From Corydoras sp. C115 (Eukaryota; Chordata; Actinopteri; Siluriformes; Callichthyidae): a stretch of DNA of 64,000 nucleotides. Below are positions 1 to 15,000 of the stretch, piece by piece. How positions within the stretch are numbered: the first letter of the stretch is position 1; each line of letters begins with the position of its first letter. Made by a program: the position numbers and the translations under genes. The stretch spans positions 3,443,001 to 3,507,000 of the forward strand of contig JAFMOC010000007.1 in the NCBI GenBank assembly GCA_019802505.1, written 5' to 3'. Under the pieces are notes generated by a model. It did no database searches and was not told where the DNA came from. It saw nothing but the letters and a program-made list of their open reading frames with translations.

Positions 1-1044
<1,044 letters not shown>

Positions 1045-3215
1045 CTGGTCTTTGAGGCATTGCACAGTCAGGAACCTAGGGGTTATGTGGTTGGTTGGAT
1101 AATTGCCATCAGCCTGCTTGTTGGAATCCTCATCTTTCTTCTGCTGGCTGTACTGCTCTGGAAGGTATTGTTTTTTAAAAGGAAACTGTATTGTCATCTT
1201 TACTAGCAGAGTTTTATTCATAGAGTAAATGTGAAGAGGTCATAATTTCTTTAGCTTGCAGATTGAGCTTGACTGGAAATTAGTGTGTAACACAAAGGTA
1301 GCATATACAAAGCACTAATAAGTCCTGTAGTTGCTGATTAAAAATCAGAGTGATAATTGACTAACAGAATTGACTAACTACTGACTGTTATTTTCATTTG
1401 TAAGTTGCTTAAAAGCGTTTGCTAAATGACTAAATGTAAATGTAATGTAAATTAAATTTTGCAATAATTTGTAACATAAAAAGCCAGTGTCTTGAAAAAC
1501 ATTGATTTACACATCATCAATTTTGTCATTAGCAAGTTTTAAAATCAAATCCAGTAGGATTGATATGGTTATTATTCAAATGCTTTGCAGATGTCACTAT
1601 TTTCCAGTGTCACCCCAGTCACTTCTCTAACTCCACTACTAGTTTAATAGCTAGTCGACTGCACACATATGAATTGACTGAGATAGTAATACAGGTTTAC
1701 ATATTTACAAATAATGAGAAATGTAATTTTAGCAGTATATTACATGGCACAAAACGTTCAAAATATTTATTTATTTTAAATCTCCAATTATTAAACATGT
1801 AGATTCATTTTTAATACTTTCTTATATACACTTTAGATTTTTCTTTCAAAGAGAAGCAGATGCCATTAATGCATGCAAGCCATCAGTTCATATTCTTCTA
1901 CAGTTCCTGTTCACAGTATTTTGAAAAAGTTCTTTGAATTGTGGCAGCACAATTAACTTTTTTAATTAGTCATATTTCCTAGTCATAATTCTCATTAAAT
2001 CAGTGACTTCACTCTGTGAAGAGTTAGTATCATAAGGTCAGATGCATTGCAATTTACATTGTATTAGAGATAAATATTGGATTTATAAATATTATTTTCT
2101 GTACCTTAACCATGAAGTAGAATGTGGTGATACCAGGTGTAAAGTTTTTTCAAAAGTTTTTGTAAATTCTTTTACATTGGAATACTGTAACAAACCCCAG
2201 GAAATCATCCCCCCACCCAAAAGCTTGAATCTGCCAAAACAAATCATTTTACAAATGCTCCAGATATTCAGCAGCACACAATTTAGAAAGTGCCTGAAAA
2301 AAATAAAAAGTCAATGTCAATAAATATTGCTTGTAGGAAAATACTTTCATGATGTAACTTGGAAAATACTGTATCTCTCATTTTATTACAGATGCAGTGA
2401 TGTGGGATTAAATAAACACCATTCAAAATTAACTTAAAATCTCTCTTAAATCACTGAGTATTGTGCCATTATTATTTAAAACACTTAATGTAAACAACAT
2501 TGCTGGCCTTTTTAACTGTAAATCCATACTTTATTATTATTTAGTTGTTTATAACTTTGTGGTTTGATCTTTACCCTGATGATGTGAACTTGTACTTTTC
2601 TTTGAATGCATTTTTGATGGTATCATTATACAGAATCATCAATCTTCATTATCTCAATATTCTCCCTTAGTGTACATCTTAGTCTGTGCTAGACATGTGC
2701 ACATCATTACATTTATGTTTGCCTGTAACAGTGTTGCTTAAATGGTAAAATGTTTAAAACATCAAAAACTGGTTAGCTTTTCAAATCAGACAGATTTAAA
2801 GGATACATTTTGAATGTCCACTGTTATGACTTGGCTGATTCTCACGGTCTATTACGTATTTTATTGATAATCATTTTTAGGCTTTATTTAGGTAGCAATT
2901 TTTTTTTACATGTATACAAATTACACTTAGATTGTTTTTGAAAACATTGTTAACAGTAAATGTGTGCCAAAACCATATTGCAAATACTATAAGTTGACAG
3001 GTGAATGTTTTCAAGTTAAGCTTCTAATGCTACATATATTCATTTTAAGCCTAGATGGCATCGTAAAAAGACTGTATCTAAGCTGTTAAGTCTGAAATGT
3101 CTCATCTTTTTTGCAGATGGGTTTTTTCAGGCGGAGATACAGAGAGATTATAGAGGCAGAAAAGAGCAGAAAGGACAGCAGTGAAAGCTGGGACTGGGTC
3201 CAGAAGGGTCAGTGA
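1045..3215 (+). CDS. itga9: integrin alpha-9, last two coding exons (partial gene)
   Basis: Exons 1045-1164 and 3117-3215, bounded by good splice sites (TTGCAG acceptors, AAG/gtattg donor) and in phase. The first encodes a short extracellular stub and one transmembrane helix (GWIIAISLLVGILIFLLLAV), ending LLWK. The second opens with MGFFRRRY, the integrin alpha GFFxR motif that binds the beta tail and talin-regulated clasp, and ends SWDWVQKGQ then TGA. Known family: the acidic tail closing in SWDWVQK is characteristic of integrin alpha-9, which pairs with beta-1 and binds tenascin, osteopontin and VCAM-1; the alpha-4 tail differs. The beta-propeller and thigh/calf domains lie upstream of the window. 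The downstream neighbour on the same strand is a vinculin-like gene. Confidence in alpha-9 rests on the tail sequence recalled from the family, not on a search. Confidence 0.9.
1165..3116 (+). other. last intron of itga9
   Basis: AT-rich intron with no exon-like sequence. A degenerate SINE tail (AAGCG..TTTGCTAAATGACTAAATG) lies at about 1402-1452, matching the tail of the tRNA-derived SINE at 47008. Confidence 0.6.
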
Positions 3216-5460
3216 CAGTATGGAGCTGTGACCAGAAGATCCAATAAGCTGCTACCTTGAACATGGGGATGTCCTTATACTCATACCATCTGACCTTCCA
3301 TATGTGGAAGAGAAGAATATTCTCCAAATTTTTCGGAGGTTTGACACTTTTTTTTGTATGCACGAGTCAAACTGATATCTGATTCAACAGTCTGACCCGC
3401 CAGAAATGACTCATAGTCCAATTACACTGATTCCAGTGAGAAATGAGGCAAATTGAGAATAAGAGAGACTTCAACTGAAGGATTCAGTTATTGCATCTGA
3501 ACAGATCACAGAAAAACAACCCTCAGGGCACCGTTTAAAGATGTATTTTTATTTTTTTTTAACATGTATTCATTTATGTAAAGAAGAAAGGTTCAGGAGC
3601 GCTTGGAATATATCTTTGATATTGATTTTTGAAAGCACTGATTACTGATAAATGCTGAAGAGATTTCATACAAATAGATTTGTGTAGAGTATCAAACTTG
3701 TATTTAATGAAGTATGTTTAAACCAGAGCATACTGAAAATAAAGCTTGTACCTCTGTTAATATTGGGGAAAAAAAACAGTTCAATACAATGTTGAGTTTT
3801 GAAAATGGGAGTTGGTTGGGTCGTATCAGTGCAATTTTAATATGGCCATGATCACGTGTTTGTAAACACTCTTAAGCACAATTTGGACATTTTAATGGCT
3901 AAATTTTAATTTTATAGGAAAAATAGCTTTATTGGTGTTTTGACTAGAATACAATGTTGCAATAATTGCAAAATATGATGACAATCATGTTTTTGGCATA
4001 GTATTTGCACTCTGACTCTTTTTGTTTTTAAGCAATGTTCAGGGATGTAAGTGTTCTGTTGTCAATAGCCTCTAGTGAAAAAGTACAACTAAAAATATCC
4101 TGCATTTCATAACTGGGCCCGTTCTTACTCTTTGGGGCTTTTGGGAAAAAATTAGGTCAACACATAGGAATGTAAGACTCCCTCACTTACTTACATCTGT
4201 TATAAGGCAGAGCCCCATTTGTAGTAGAGGTATACAGACTTTTGTTTAAATTGAAAGACACCTTTGCCTGGCATTTTGTGTGGAGGCCTAATCCAGTGTG
4301 CAGCTGTAACTCTAGACATTTTTGCTGTTATGCAATAACCTGAGCATTCCACCCTTAAACCTATAAGAACTATATACAGCCTGGTATATCTATTGCAGTT
4401 ATAGTCTAACTGAGCAAGATGCTTACCCAAATCAATGATTTAGTTCATTGCTTATACAGTTTGATTATATTTCACCAGTTTATGTTATTTCTACATATGA
4501 GTTATTTTTAAATGGTCTATTATGTCACTGGCATGGTCAAATCATTTCTCCTCTAGAGCTGCCACAGCTCTTTACATGAGTGTGAAATACTTGACAGAAA
4601 TTGAAGTAGTCTAAGTGTGTTGTAACTGTGAGTGTTCAGCAGTGTTTTGTCACCATTAAAAAAAAACTACTGTCACAGATTTTCAAATTTGTAAATGTTT
4701 TGAGATCTATGTTTGTAAAATTAATGTTTATGTTCAAGTTGTATATTTATCTACTGATTTAAAATTAAAACGTACCATCTGATCTTTTTTTAGTCAGCTC
4801 TTTAGTTGTAAGACTGCCATCTAGTGCACCACAGCTTCATTTGAAGTTTTTTTTTCTAGACTAAAAACACGAAAACTGACTGCAGTTCTTTAACATAAAC
4901 TTACATTCACTGGTTTGTGTGTAAAATGTAGCATCACTGTGGGGTGCAATTAAGTAAGAAATAAAAGTAATACTTTTTGTGCATGTAGGGACTTTATGTT
5001 TTATTTACATTTTAGGGACTTCATTTTCATTAAGACTTAACTAAACCTTAACCATAACTACTCTAGCCTTAACCTAACTATCCAAAATTGTGCCAGTTCA
5101 ATAGAGAATTTACTATGCAAAAACTAGATCCTGTAGTTACCACAATATGAAGAATCTCTACAATTATTGTGACACCTGCTGAAGACGAATACAAAAAGTT
5201 ATAGGAAATTCATTTTAAACATTTCATTTAAAAATTAAATTCCTTAAAGTGTTATGAACTCGTTTTCTTCTCTGTATCTAGTTTTCTGCTCTGTAATATT
5301 TTGTGCTGTTCTTTTGGCATAAGTAAGGTAAACAAAGTGAAGATAATTATTATAATTATTTAATTATGTGGCAAAAGGTAGTTTTTGAAACACTTTCTTC
5401 AATAAAACGTCATATTTATTTTTGTTATATTTGGTGACTGTGAAATAAAGCTGATTAAAG
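3216..5460 (+). other. itga9 3' UTR with alternative poly(A) signals
   Basis: The stretch after the stop has no coding potential. AATAAA occurs at 3738-3743, about 520 nt after the stop, and again at 5401-5406 and 5444-5449, so a short and a long 3' UTR are both plausible. The transcript end is an inference. Confidence 0.5.
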
Positions 5461-5749
5461 AAACGTTGAATATTCCTGGAACTGCTTTTACTTGTAATCT
5501 TTGCCAAATTTTAAAACATACATACATATCCACATAATCTATTTGGAATTTTTTTTTTAATTATAAGGAATTAATTAAAAAGACCCATTGTTTTTAAGTA
5601 ATGTGTCATTACTTTTTATGTGCCCTATTTTATTGCTGAATCTGTTAAATTCTGTAAATTGTTTGTAATTGTTCATTAAAATGTGCCTAAGTGTGTTTCA
5701 CGTATAAAATATTGTACATATTGTACACATAATACAACTCTGCTGAGGT

Positions 5750-5895
5750 TGTGGCTCGGCTCATGTGACACCTGTTGCCAATAGACACAAGAAAGAAGAC
5801 CAGCAGGTCCCTGAAGAGCTACATTATTTATTTGTTGCTGCTTCATTACAGTTTACAGCATTACATTTAGCGGTAAGACACTTTTACTAGATCAG
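5750..5895 (+). promoter_or_regulatory. probable 5' non-coding exon and promoter of the vinculin-like gene
   Basis: A consensus donor, ATCAG/gtaagt, sits at 5895/5896. A strongly pyrimidine-rich acceptor (TTGTTCTTCTTAAG) lies at 6073, three bases before the first coding ATG at 6076. Together they imply a spliced 5' UTR exon ending at 5895. Its start is not visible; I see no TATA box, and a CCAAT sequence is present near 5776. Inferred from splice signals only. Confidence 0.45.
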
Positions 5896-6075
5896 GTAAG
5901 TTTTTTATAATTTACTGATAATTAATTAGTCATGTTGTAGTTTCAGTCTTGTTTACATTACATTGGGTATAATAATTATATGCATTTTATAAAATGCATA
6001 AGATAATATGTGTATTTCCATAGATGAAATTAAACCTAACGGAGCTGATGTTGTTGTTCTTGTTCTTCTTAAGTG

Positions 6076-9000
6076 ATGGCATTACCAGTAGAAGATGGAT
6101 TGATAAAGACTATTTCCATTAAGCGGATCATGGCGCCCATTGCTACTCATCTATATTACCTTGTGCTGTTGTCTGAGAGAGAGCCAGAACTGTTCATGCA
6201 AATGGAACCTTCAGCTCAAACTGTAGCCAAGGCCTGCACAAACATGGCTTATGTAGCATCAAGGTCAGATGATAATATCTAAATGCAATGAGTTAGGGAC
6301 TATTTAAAACTGTATTTTAAAGCTGTGCTCTAGAGATTTTTTTTTACCATTGACCTACAAAGCTATTTTTTAATGCTTAAATATAGTATTTGACATATTT
6401 GCGTTATAACAAAATTTGATTTATCTGATGTATGGGCAAAATCTTGCTGTGTTTTGTTCCACAATTCAAACACATGCAATTCAGGTAAATTTGGATGTTC
6501 TGCATCGTCCAAAGTGTGAATATGTGAGTAAATGTAATTTTGTATCTGTGATGGATTAATAACACATCATCTCCATGACCTTATTAAAAAAGTGGGTAAG
6601 AAAATAAATTAGAAAATAATGTTATTTTGTAATGGTACCTAAGCAGAGGGCTGTAAACACTTGGATTAAATAAAGTTTCTCTTTAACTTGTTTCTAGAGT
6701 GATGTCACAGTCAGATGATGTCATGAAAAAGGAAATGTGTTCACTCCTGGAATCTTTGATGGTGTCCGGTCAGCATGTCCTTCTTGCCACTCAGAAGCTT
6801 AGCATTCAGCCAGAAATAACTGCACATCATGAAGAACTGGTTAATGCAACTCAAAATGTGCTCCTGGGAGTGCTGAAGGTAAAAAGGAAATTCTAATTGT
6901 GTTTATTTAAATGTTTGCAAACATGTGGTATTAGATGAGCTTTCATAGTTCATGTGAATTCTAATTTTAATGCAGAAGACCTTTTACACCAACAATTTCA
7001 GTCAAATTTCTAGGTTGTGCCAGTTATGTAGTTACCAGATGCAATTAGAAGAAAATGTCTTTTTAACTATTAAAATGTACTTGTATACTGTTGTTCAAAA
7101 TACTTTCAGTGTTTAGTGCTACTATAAACATAAATGTGCTTTTTGTTATGCAAATATTTACAGTGGTTTTGATAGTTGTTGAGGTGCAAACTATTAAAAC
7201 AGTCTAGAGATGGTCATCAGCCTGTTCACGTCGGTGCTTAGGTGTTATAAGGTAGTTAGCACTGACTGGTGAAAGGGAGTCTCACACATTAATATGTCAC
7301 TGACCTATATTTAACTTACACAGTAAAAAAATTTCTGTGTTATTTTTTCAACAAAAATACCCAGCATCACCTTATTCATTGTCCTTTAGCATTAAATTTA
7401 TTTTAGCTGAGATATTGTCTTAATAATATTAAATGTTCTTCTGTATTTGTGCCCTGCTTAAGTTTTGCTTTGGGTTCAGTGTTTAACTGAAAGTATAACA
7501 GGTAATTTAAGGCATGTTTGGGCCAATGTCCATACCATTTACTGAACACCTTTGGTCATTTGTAGTGACAAAGTAATCACAAAGCAGCTTCTTTTGAAAC
7601 ATATCTGGAATGCTTGGCTTTTTCTTCAGTAAGTGTGCGCCACATAATGTCAGTGTTATATATGCTTTCATAAATTCAGATAGTTTAGACACTAAACGGT
7701 TAAGATTCTGTCTATAACTTATATAACATTAACAGAATTGCTTCTTCATGACACACTTGGAATAGTGTGGAATAGGAGCTTATTAAGCCTGACATTATTT
7801 ATAAACACATAAAATGCCTTTCTCAACTCAAAGAAGCCCTTAAAGACATCAAATGTAAAATAAAACGCTATGTACCACTCAAATTTCCTGCAAAAAAAAC
7901 CAAACTAACAATGCTGTGATCTTGATATAATTAACATATTTTAATATGAATGATTGGATTCTAAAATATTTTTGATTTTTCCACTGCAATAAATAACATA
8001 ATATGTTGCAGCACCCCTGTTTTTTATGATAAATATTTGAAAAAATAAAAGTAAAAAAAACGGTGGCACATTCGCCTCTCAGCGCTAGGGATTCCTAGGG
8101 GGTTCTCCTCTGGGTTTTCCGGTTTTCTCCCACAGTCCAAAAACATGGATCAAGGTGAATTGAATTCTCCAAATTGCCCCATATAGAGTGTCTGTGTGAG
8201 TGAGTGTGTGTGCCCAGTGATAGATTGGCACTTTGTCCTTCATAGCAGAAGCTGTTCCTCAGACTGTTTGTTCTACATTTAATGCTGCTCAGTCTCCTGC
8301 CGGAGGGGAGCAATACAAAAAGTGGGTGTGCTGGGTGAGTGGGGTCCTTCATGGGTTTGGGCGTGATTGCCCCTTCTGAAGTCCACAATCATCTCCTTTG
8401 TTTTCTTAACGTTGATGCAGAGGTTGTTCTGCACCAACCCTCCGGGTGTTCCACCTCCTGTCTGTACATGGACTCATCACTGTCTGTGATACATCCAACC
8501 ACTGCTGTGTCGTCTGCAAACTTCACAATATGACAGCTCAGATGGATAGGTGAGAAGTCATATGTTAACAGCGTAAACAGGAGGGGGCTCAACAAACAAC
8601 CCTGAGTGGACCCAATACTACGGGTTTTCATGGAGGAGGTGGTGTTGTGGATCTTCACAAACTGCGGCCTGTTGGTCAGGAAGTCCAGGACCCAGCAGAG
8701 GGAGGAGCTCAGTCCAAGTAGTGGCAGTTGATTAGTCAGGGTCTGAGGGATCATCATGTTGAATGCAGATGTGAAATCCACAAAGAGCATAAGGACGTAG
8801 GAGTCCTTCTGCTCCAAGCGGGTGGGGGCGATGTGGACCACGGAGGAAATGGCATCTTCTGTGGATCGGTTGTTTTTAAGCATGATTGAGCATGATTGTA
8901 CTGTCTTACTGATCTGATGTGGACAACAGGCTGGTATTTTAAGACTATAAACAATTATATATTTGGTTTCAAAATTAAAAATGGTAACACAGTCATGGTT

Positions 9001-12000
9001 TGGAGATTCAGTCATTTAATGTTAACAAAACTGAGCTGCCTGCACAGACCTTCAACTACCACTAGTGTGAGAGGTGACAAAGTTCTCATAAAGAGTACAA
9101 GTTAAACCAAACATCAAAGCTTGTGGATAGTTTTGTGGCAGTAGAAAACAGTGATGAAGCCAAAATGTGATATGAAGTCATGATAATGATGATTAATTTT
9201 AATTCAGTATTCAGTATATATGAGCAGACCAAAGAGGGCAACAGGGAAAGGTTTTGTGCTAAGGGTAGTCAGGATAGAGTAGGATGGTGAAAGTATTGGA
9301 ATGAATATTGAAGCGTTATGGAGACTTTAGACAGGGTTTGAAACAAATGCAATAAAATAAAAACACAGGCAGGTGGAAAAAGAATGGGCTGAAGTATTGT
9401 TGGAAGTGTTATAGATCAGTTAGTGTGATGTGTGTTTTGTAAAGCAGTAAAATGGGATTTCATCATATGAATCTAATGTAGAGAAAAGTTATTGTAGATT
9501 CTTATGGCTCCTTTGAGTCAGTAAACTGGACTACAGATGTATGGCTATGATAAAAACATTCTTACTGGAGTTGTTGGCATATATCACTGGTATTTTAGTC
9601 TGACAAATTTGGCAGCTGTTAACAACAGGCTAAAAATTGATTCCTCATTTTCCTTAAATGGATTGAGTATACATTCCTTATCAAAATAATGCCTTATGCA
9701 TTGTACATGTGTGAAGCAAATGGTGTAAGAAATTTACCACTGAATAGAGAAGTAATTAATACACAAGTCAATGTGCATTAGTATCACAAAAGAATATACA
9801 AAAAACTCCTATTTAATTGAATAGAATATTATTAATAAAGCTCCTTTAGTTATACAGATATTAGTTGTATACAAATCCAACAAACAAAGTAGCAGTAAGC
9901 AGCAGACATACAGATTTTACAGACAATAAGTATATTTATCATAAGTTAAACAACAAATGAATTATTACATACAAGGGTTTAGTAGAACAGAAAATAATCA
10001 TAAATTTGTCCACTTTATTGTTTGCAGTATAGTGTAATTTGTTATGTATCAAAAAAGATTTTTAATGTCATGCTAATGCTGAATTTATTTGATTCAGATT
10101 CTTTTGGTGGAGGATGATGCAACAGTAAGGCATATCACTGCAGCTGCTCACAGGCTCCTGAACTGTCTTTCTGAAGCAGAAGTTGCTTCAGACATACCAT
10201 CTTTATTTAAGGCCTTCCAGGGATATTCAAAAGCAATGCTGTGTCTTCGCAATTTGGTAATGAGGAGGATCAATGACCTATATGATCACAGCCAACAAAA
10301 GTATGTAAAAATTTCTATGGAATCATTGAGGAGATCTATTTCAATGCTCCACACTGCTTTGTACACAACAATCAAGCACCCAAATAGTGAAGAAGCACAA
10401 GGTGCAAAGAAATTCATCATCGGTCAAGTAGATTCCACTGTCAAGGAGATTGTGATCACACTTCAGGGCAAAACCAAATGCAGTCCCAGAGGCTCATGTA
10501 AATACTATACAAAGCAGCTAAAGACATTACTGGTATTGTTGTCAGACCCAGATGCAGTTCTTGCTAAATCTAGCAACTGTGATATTTTGATTCAGGATAT
10601 TATTTGCTATAGTTTGACTATTGCTAACTCATCTCGCAGAGAAATTCAGTCTTGTGTGAATGGAGTCTGTAAACTGGTTCTCCAGGTGTGGTTAGAGATA
10701 TCACAGTTCATGAAAGACTGCAAAAATGAGCAGAGGCCAAAAGATTATCAACATAATTTGTGTATTTCTTTAATAAAACAAATTCATAAGCTTGACAAAG
10801 CTGTTGTAGAAGCAACACTCTTCCAGGTAATGGACTTGTTTGTTTTAAGATCAGATCCTTTGGAGCATCTTAAAAACTCTACCATCACAGTACAATACCT
10901 CACAGAATCAGATAGTGGTTTTGACCTGGAGCTTCTCCAACCTCTAGCAAACTGTTTTCTAACATATGTAGACAAAATGGCTGAAGTAGGCAGTTTCATC
11001 TCAGCCTTAGCCACTGATGAAACTAATCAGCACAGTGTAAAAAACTCCATAGCTTCCCTTCAGCATCTGAAGGACAACATCATGCCTTTTTTGCTAAAGC
11101 TTGGGGAAGGATCAGACCAGTACCATGAGGCTTTATATGAACTAATAAATTTACACCCGAAGTGGTTGGATGAAAAGGAACAACTTTTGAATGCTTTTGC
11201 TGATGTCATAAATGTCAGGTACTTCATATCTCTCTCAGTTAAAGAGATGAAGGTTGATTTGGCTCATTGTGTAAAAACACAAAATGACTACAATCTATTG
11301 AGCAGCCAGTTGGGAATTCTAATTGGCCGAATAAGCCAGGTGATTCATTTTACGAAGAGACAAATTGATAAAAGTGATGATCCTATCTACCGTAATGGTT
11401 TACTTGCACTTGTTAGGCAAGCAGAAAATTCTGTATCTGAAATAAACGTTTATATGAGAGACATATTTAACAAAAACACTCATGATGAACATGAAATCTC
11501 TTATTTGACTGAGGCAGTCAAAATAGCTGTTAGAAATTGTGAAGTTCTCTATGAAGGTTTAGATGGTACACTGCATCCAAATCTGCTCAGTCCACTTCGT
11601 GAAGGGACAAGACAGACTTCCTGTACTACACCAGTCATTCCACTGCAACAAAAATGTACAAATATTCCAGCAAGCAGTAAATACTTGGATGTTGTAAATG
11701 CAAAGACACTTGATTCTGAAATGAAAGCAGAGCACCAGACTGAAAACAAAATTCAGGGGGTAAAAATGGATTCCAAACATGTTGAAACACCTCAGAATAT
11801 GGACCTACTGCCCCTCTTATGTAAACTGGTTTGCATAACCAAAAGTAAAGACATGGATACTTTAAATTTGACTTGTAAATGGATTTTGGAACTTTCCAGT
11901 TGCTACACCCAGGCTGCAAAGGAGGCTGCACTTTTGCTAGAAGGAACTGACAATTCAATATTGGAAACCCTTTCGACTGAACTGGGTACATTGACACCAT

Positions 12001-15000
12001 TACTTATTAAGACTGCACAGGAGACAGCAAATGGTTCTGCCAAGAGCATAGCTACAGTCTATAGACACAGTATTCAGTTGTCTGATCTTATCAAAAACAC
12101 ACGTAAAGTCCTCTTACCATTAATTGATATATGGTTCTATACTGTTCAAACTAACATTCATGGCTACACACCAACCACAAAGGATTTCTGTATCGGAGAA
12201 CTAAATCAAGTCATGAATTTGTGCTCAGACACAGTTCAGATTGTGACACTGACAGACACAAATGTGATTGGTGAGAAGACTCATAGCGTAACATGTTTAT
12301 TAAAAGTATTACAGAAAGTCCAAACTAACACAAAGTATCTCACCGACCTCATTGAATTGGCCTCAGATCAGTTTGATCAATTTGATGGTCCCTGTGTTAT
12401 GTGGGCACTGTCTATTCAACTTTTGCTAAGCACATTGGATAGGATTTTAGGCTCAAAACCCACTCACTGCAGAGTAAGACACCATGTGACAACGAAAAAG
12501 TGGTTAGCAGCAATACTGGAAAAGTCACTTCGAATTCAAGAGGCATCAAGGCTGTCCTCCTTGATCTGTGAGGAAAGATATAAGATGCAACTTTTGCGAG
12601 CTCAAAATGAAGTAAAGTCACTAACTGAAGTCTTCTTGCAGGCTGTAGAAGATCTTGACAGCATACCTCAAACAAGTGTCCTACCTCTTGCAAGATCAGA
12701 GCTCCTTCAAAGACAACTTCAGCTTAAAATGAAAGCACTTTCTTATATATTGAGTAAAGTAAATATTGTATATATATCTTCAATTCAAAGAACCATCTCT
12801 TTAGCTTTACCAGGAAAAGATAATAATTTAGTGTCCGAAACTAATTTGCTAACTGCAGAATTTCTAGAGAACATTGAAAGTGCCACAGAGTCTGTTCGGG
12901 ATTGTTTAAGTTTCATAAGAGATCCACAAGTGCGATCTAGTCTAAGGTTTATTAATGACAATCTGTTATTTTAGATGTCAGAAATAATCAGTCAAGCCAG
13001 GTTAACTGCAGAGATACAGTCTCTCTCTGACACATTCGACCTTGAAATGCAGACACAGTGCTGGTCAGCCAAAGCTCATTATCTTGTAAACCAACTTCAC
13101 CAAGTGGATGGAATTCTTCATGTCACAAAAGAGAAGATTAAACTCGGATTTCAAGGCAAACAATGCAGTAATTCCTTACAATCTGATGTGACAGAAGGTG
13201 CAACAGCAAAGAATACATTAACTCCTAGAACATTCTACACTGAAAACGTGAAGCCACTAGGTCTTCTACATTTCAGCCATGAAACAAAAATGGTAACACT
13301 TTGGGAACAAACTGTTACACTGCAATTCAAATATTTTTTAGGTTTGATATTAAAAATGTTTTTGTTACACAGGACCAATTATATTTGAGGAATTCAACTC
13401 TCACCTCCACTTCACTCTTTCTGAAGCAAAAGGCAGAAAGATGGGAATTCAATGGTAATAGGATTGTAAAAGTGACTCAAGAAATGGCTGATAAAATCTA
13501 TTACATGACCCAGTACTTGAAAAGGAAAGGACCAATTCAGGTAAAATGTAATACTGTATATTTTAGAAGAATTCAAAAGTATGTCATATTAACATAATTG
13601 TTTGTTTCTAATTGCAGAGCAAGGATGCTTTTGTGTTATCGGCAAAAGAAATAGTTTTGAGCTGCCAGACCATCACACAATTTGTTAAAGCCATTGCTGA
13701 CCACTGTCTGGATAAGCAGTCGACAAAGGAACTGTACATAATTGCAGAGCAGATTGTCACCACTACTAATCAGCTTACTATAATTTCCAGGTAAGATAAC
13801 ATATTACATTATTACATAGCATATTTTTTACCAACCTGCTGAAATTGTTCAAATATTTACTCATTTTATTAACATTCTAATAACAACAAAGCAATAAATG
13901 AATATAAAATCATGTGACCCAAGGGGTGCATGGTGTCTTTCCAGTGTAAATGCAGTGACTCCTATGTGTAAATCCTCTGACGAAATCCTGGTAAAAAATG
14001 CCCAGAACCTGCTGCAAACTGTTATCCAAGGGGTACATGCAGCTGAAACTGCTTGCATTAAGGTAAAGTATGTATGTATTTTCAGAAAAAATATTGTCAT
14101 ATTGGGGGGCACGGTGGCTTGGTTAGCATGTTCGCCTCTCAGCACTAGGGATTCCTGTCTGGGTGGAGTTTCCATGTTCTCCCCGTGTCCACGTGGGTTT
14201 CCTCCGGGTTCTCCGGTTTCGTCCCACAGTCCAAAAACATGGATCAAGGTCAATTGAATTCTCCAAATTGTCCCATATAGAGTGTTTGTGTGAGTGAGTG
14301 TGTGCCCAACGATAGATTGGCGCCCTGTCCTGGGTCTATCTGCCCAGCGTCCGAGATGTTCTCCCCTGGATGGGCATGAGGAACCCCACCGCGACCCTAG
14401 TAGAGCATAAAGCGGAAGATAATGGATGAAAGAATATTGTCATAAGATTTTTAAATTTCAGATTATATAATTGTATATATGTGGCAATAAAACACAAACT
14501 GATTTCTTTAGACAATTTATTTTCTGAAAACTTAGTGCATTGTTTATCAGTTAACCACTGAACATGCCATATTTTGTTACATAAGAACTCATCTCAAAGG
14601 TTGTTCAAAGAGCATGCAAAATCAAACAATAAAAACAGTTACATTAAGCCATGAAAATGATACAATTTCAGTTCAATTTCAGTTTCAGCAGAAGGTTTAA
14701 TCAAATGTTGATCTTTGATGTCTCAAGATATTTGTAATCTCACCATCGTTTCATTCAAAAATCAGTTTTGTTACAGATGTTTCTCCTAAAATTGCTTAGG
14801 TGAATAGAATGGTTCATACAAAAAAATGCTAAAGCAGTAATTCACAGTATCAGAACTGAAACACTCTTACACTTTGCATTAGAAATATGTGTTAATATTG
14901 AGACTCCTGTGTTCAGTAAACAAGTTAATCACTTTCACAAATCTGAGCACAATGTGAGACTTTACTGAGATCTGTACTGAAACTCAGGTAAATATGTATA

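Larger units (their letters stand above)
6879..10097 (+). other. intron 3 of the vinculin-like gene
   Basis: A 3.2-kb intron. It contains a SINE 5' half (8061-8231) fused to a minus-strand LINE reverse-transcriptase remnant (8222-8885). The rest is AT-rich with no recognisable exon. Confidence 0.6.

Noticed and set aside
8389..9015. 208-codon minus-strand frame as a gene
   Set aside because: It is a frameshifted LINE reverse-transcriptase fragment (FADD motif) with non-homologous sequence at its start.
10089..12974. 961-codon frame as an intronless gene or retrogene
   Set aside because: It begins inside an acceptor (GATTCAG/ATT at 10097/10098), continues upstream in phase to two exons carrying the vinculin N-terminus, and its homologous sequence continues past the TAG.
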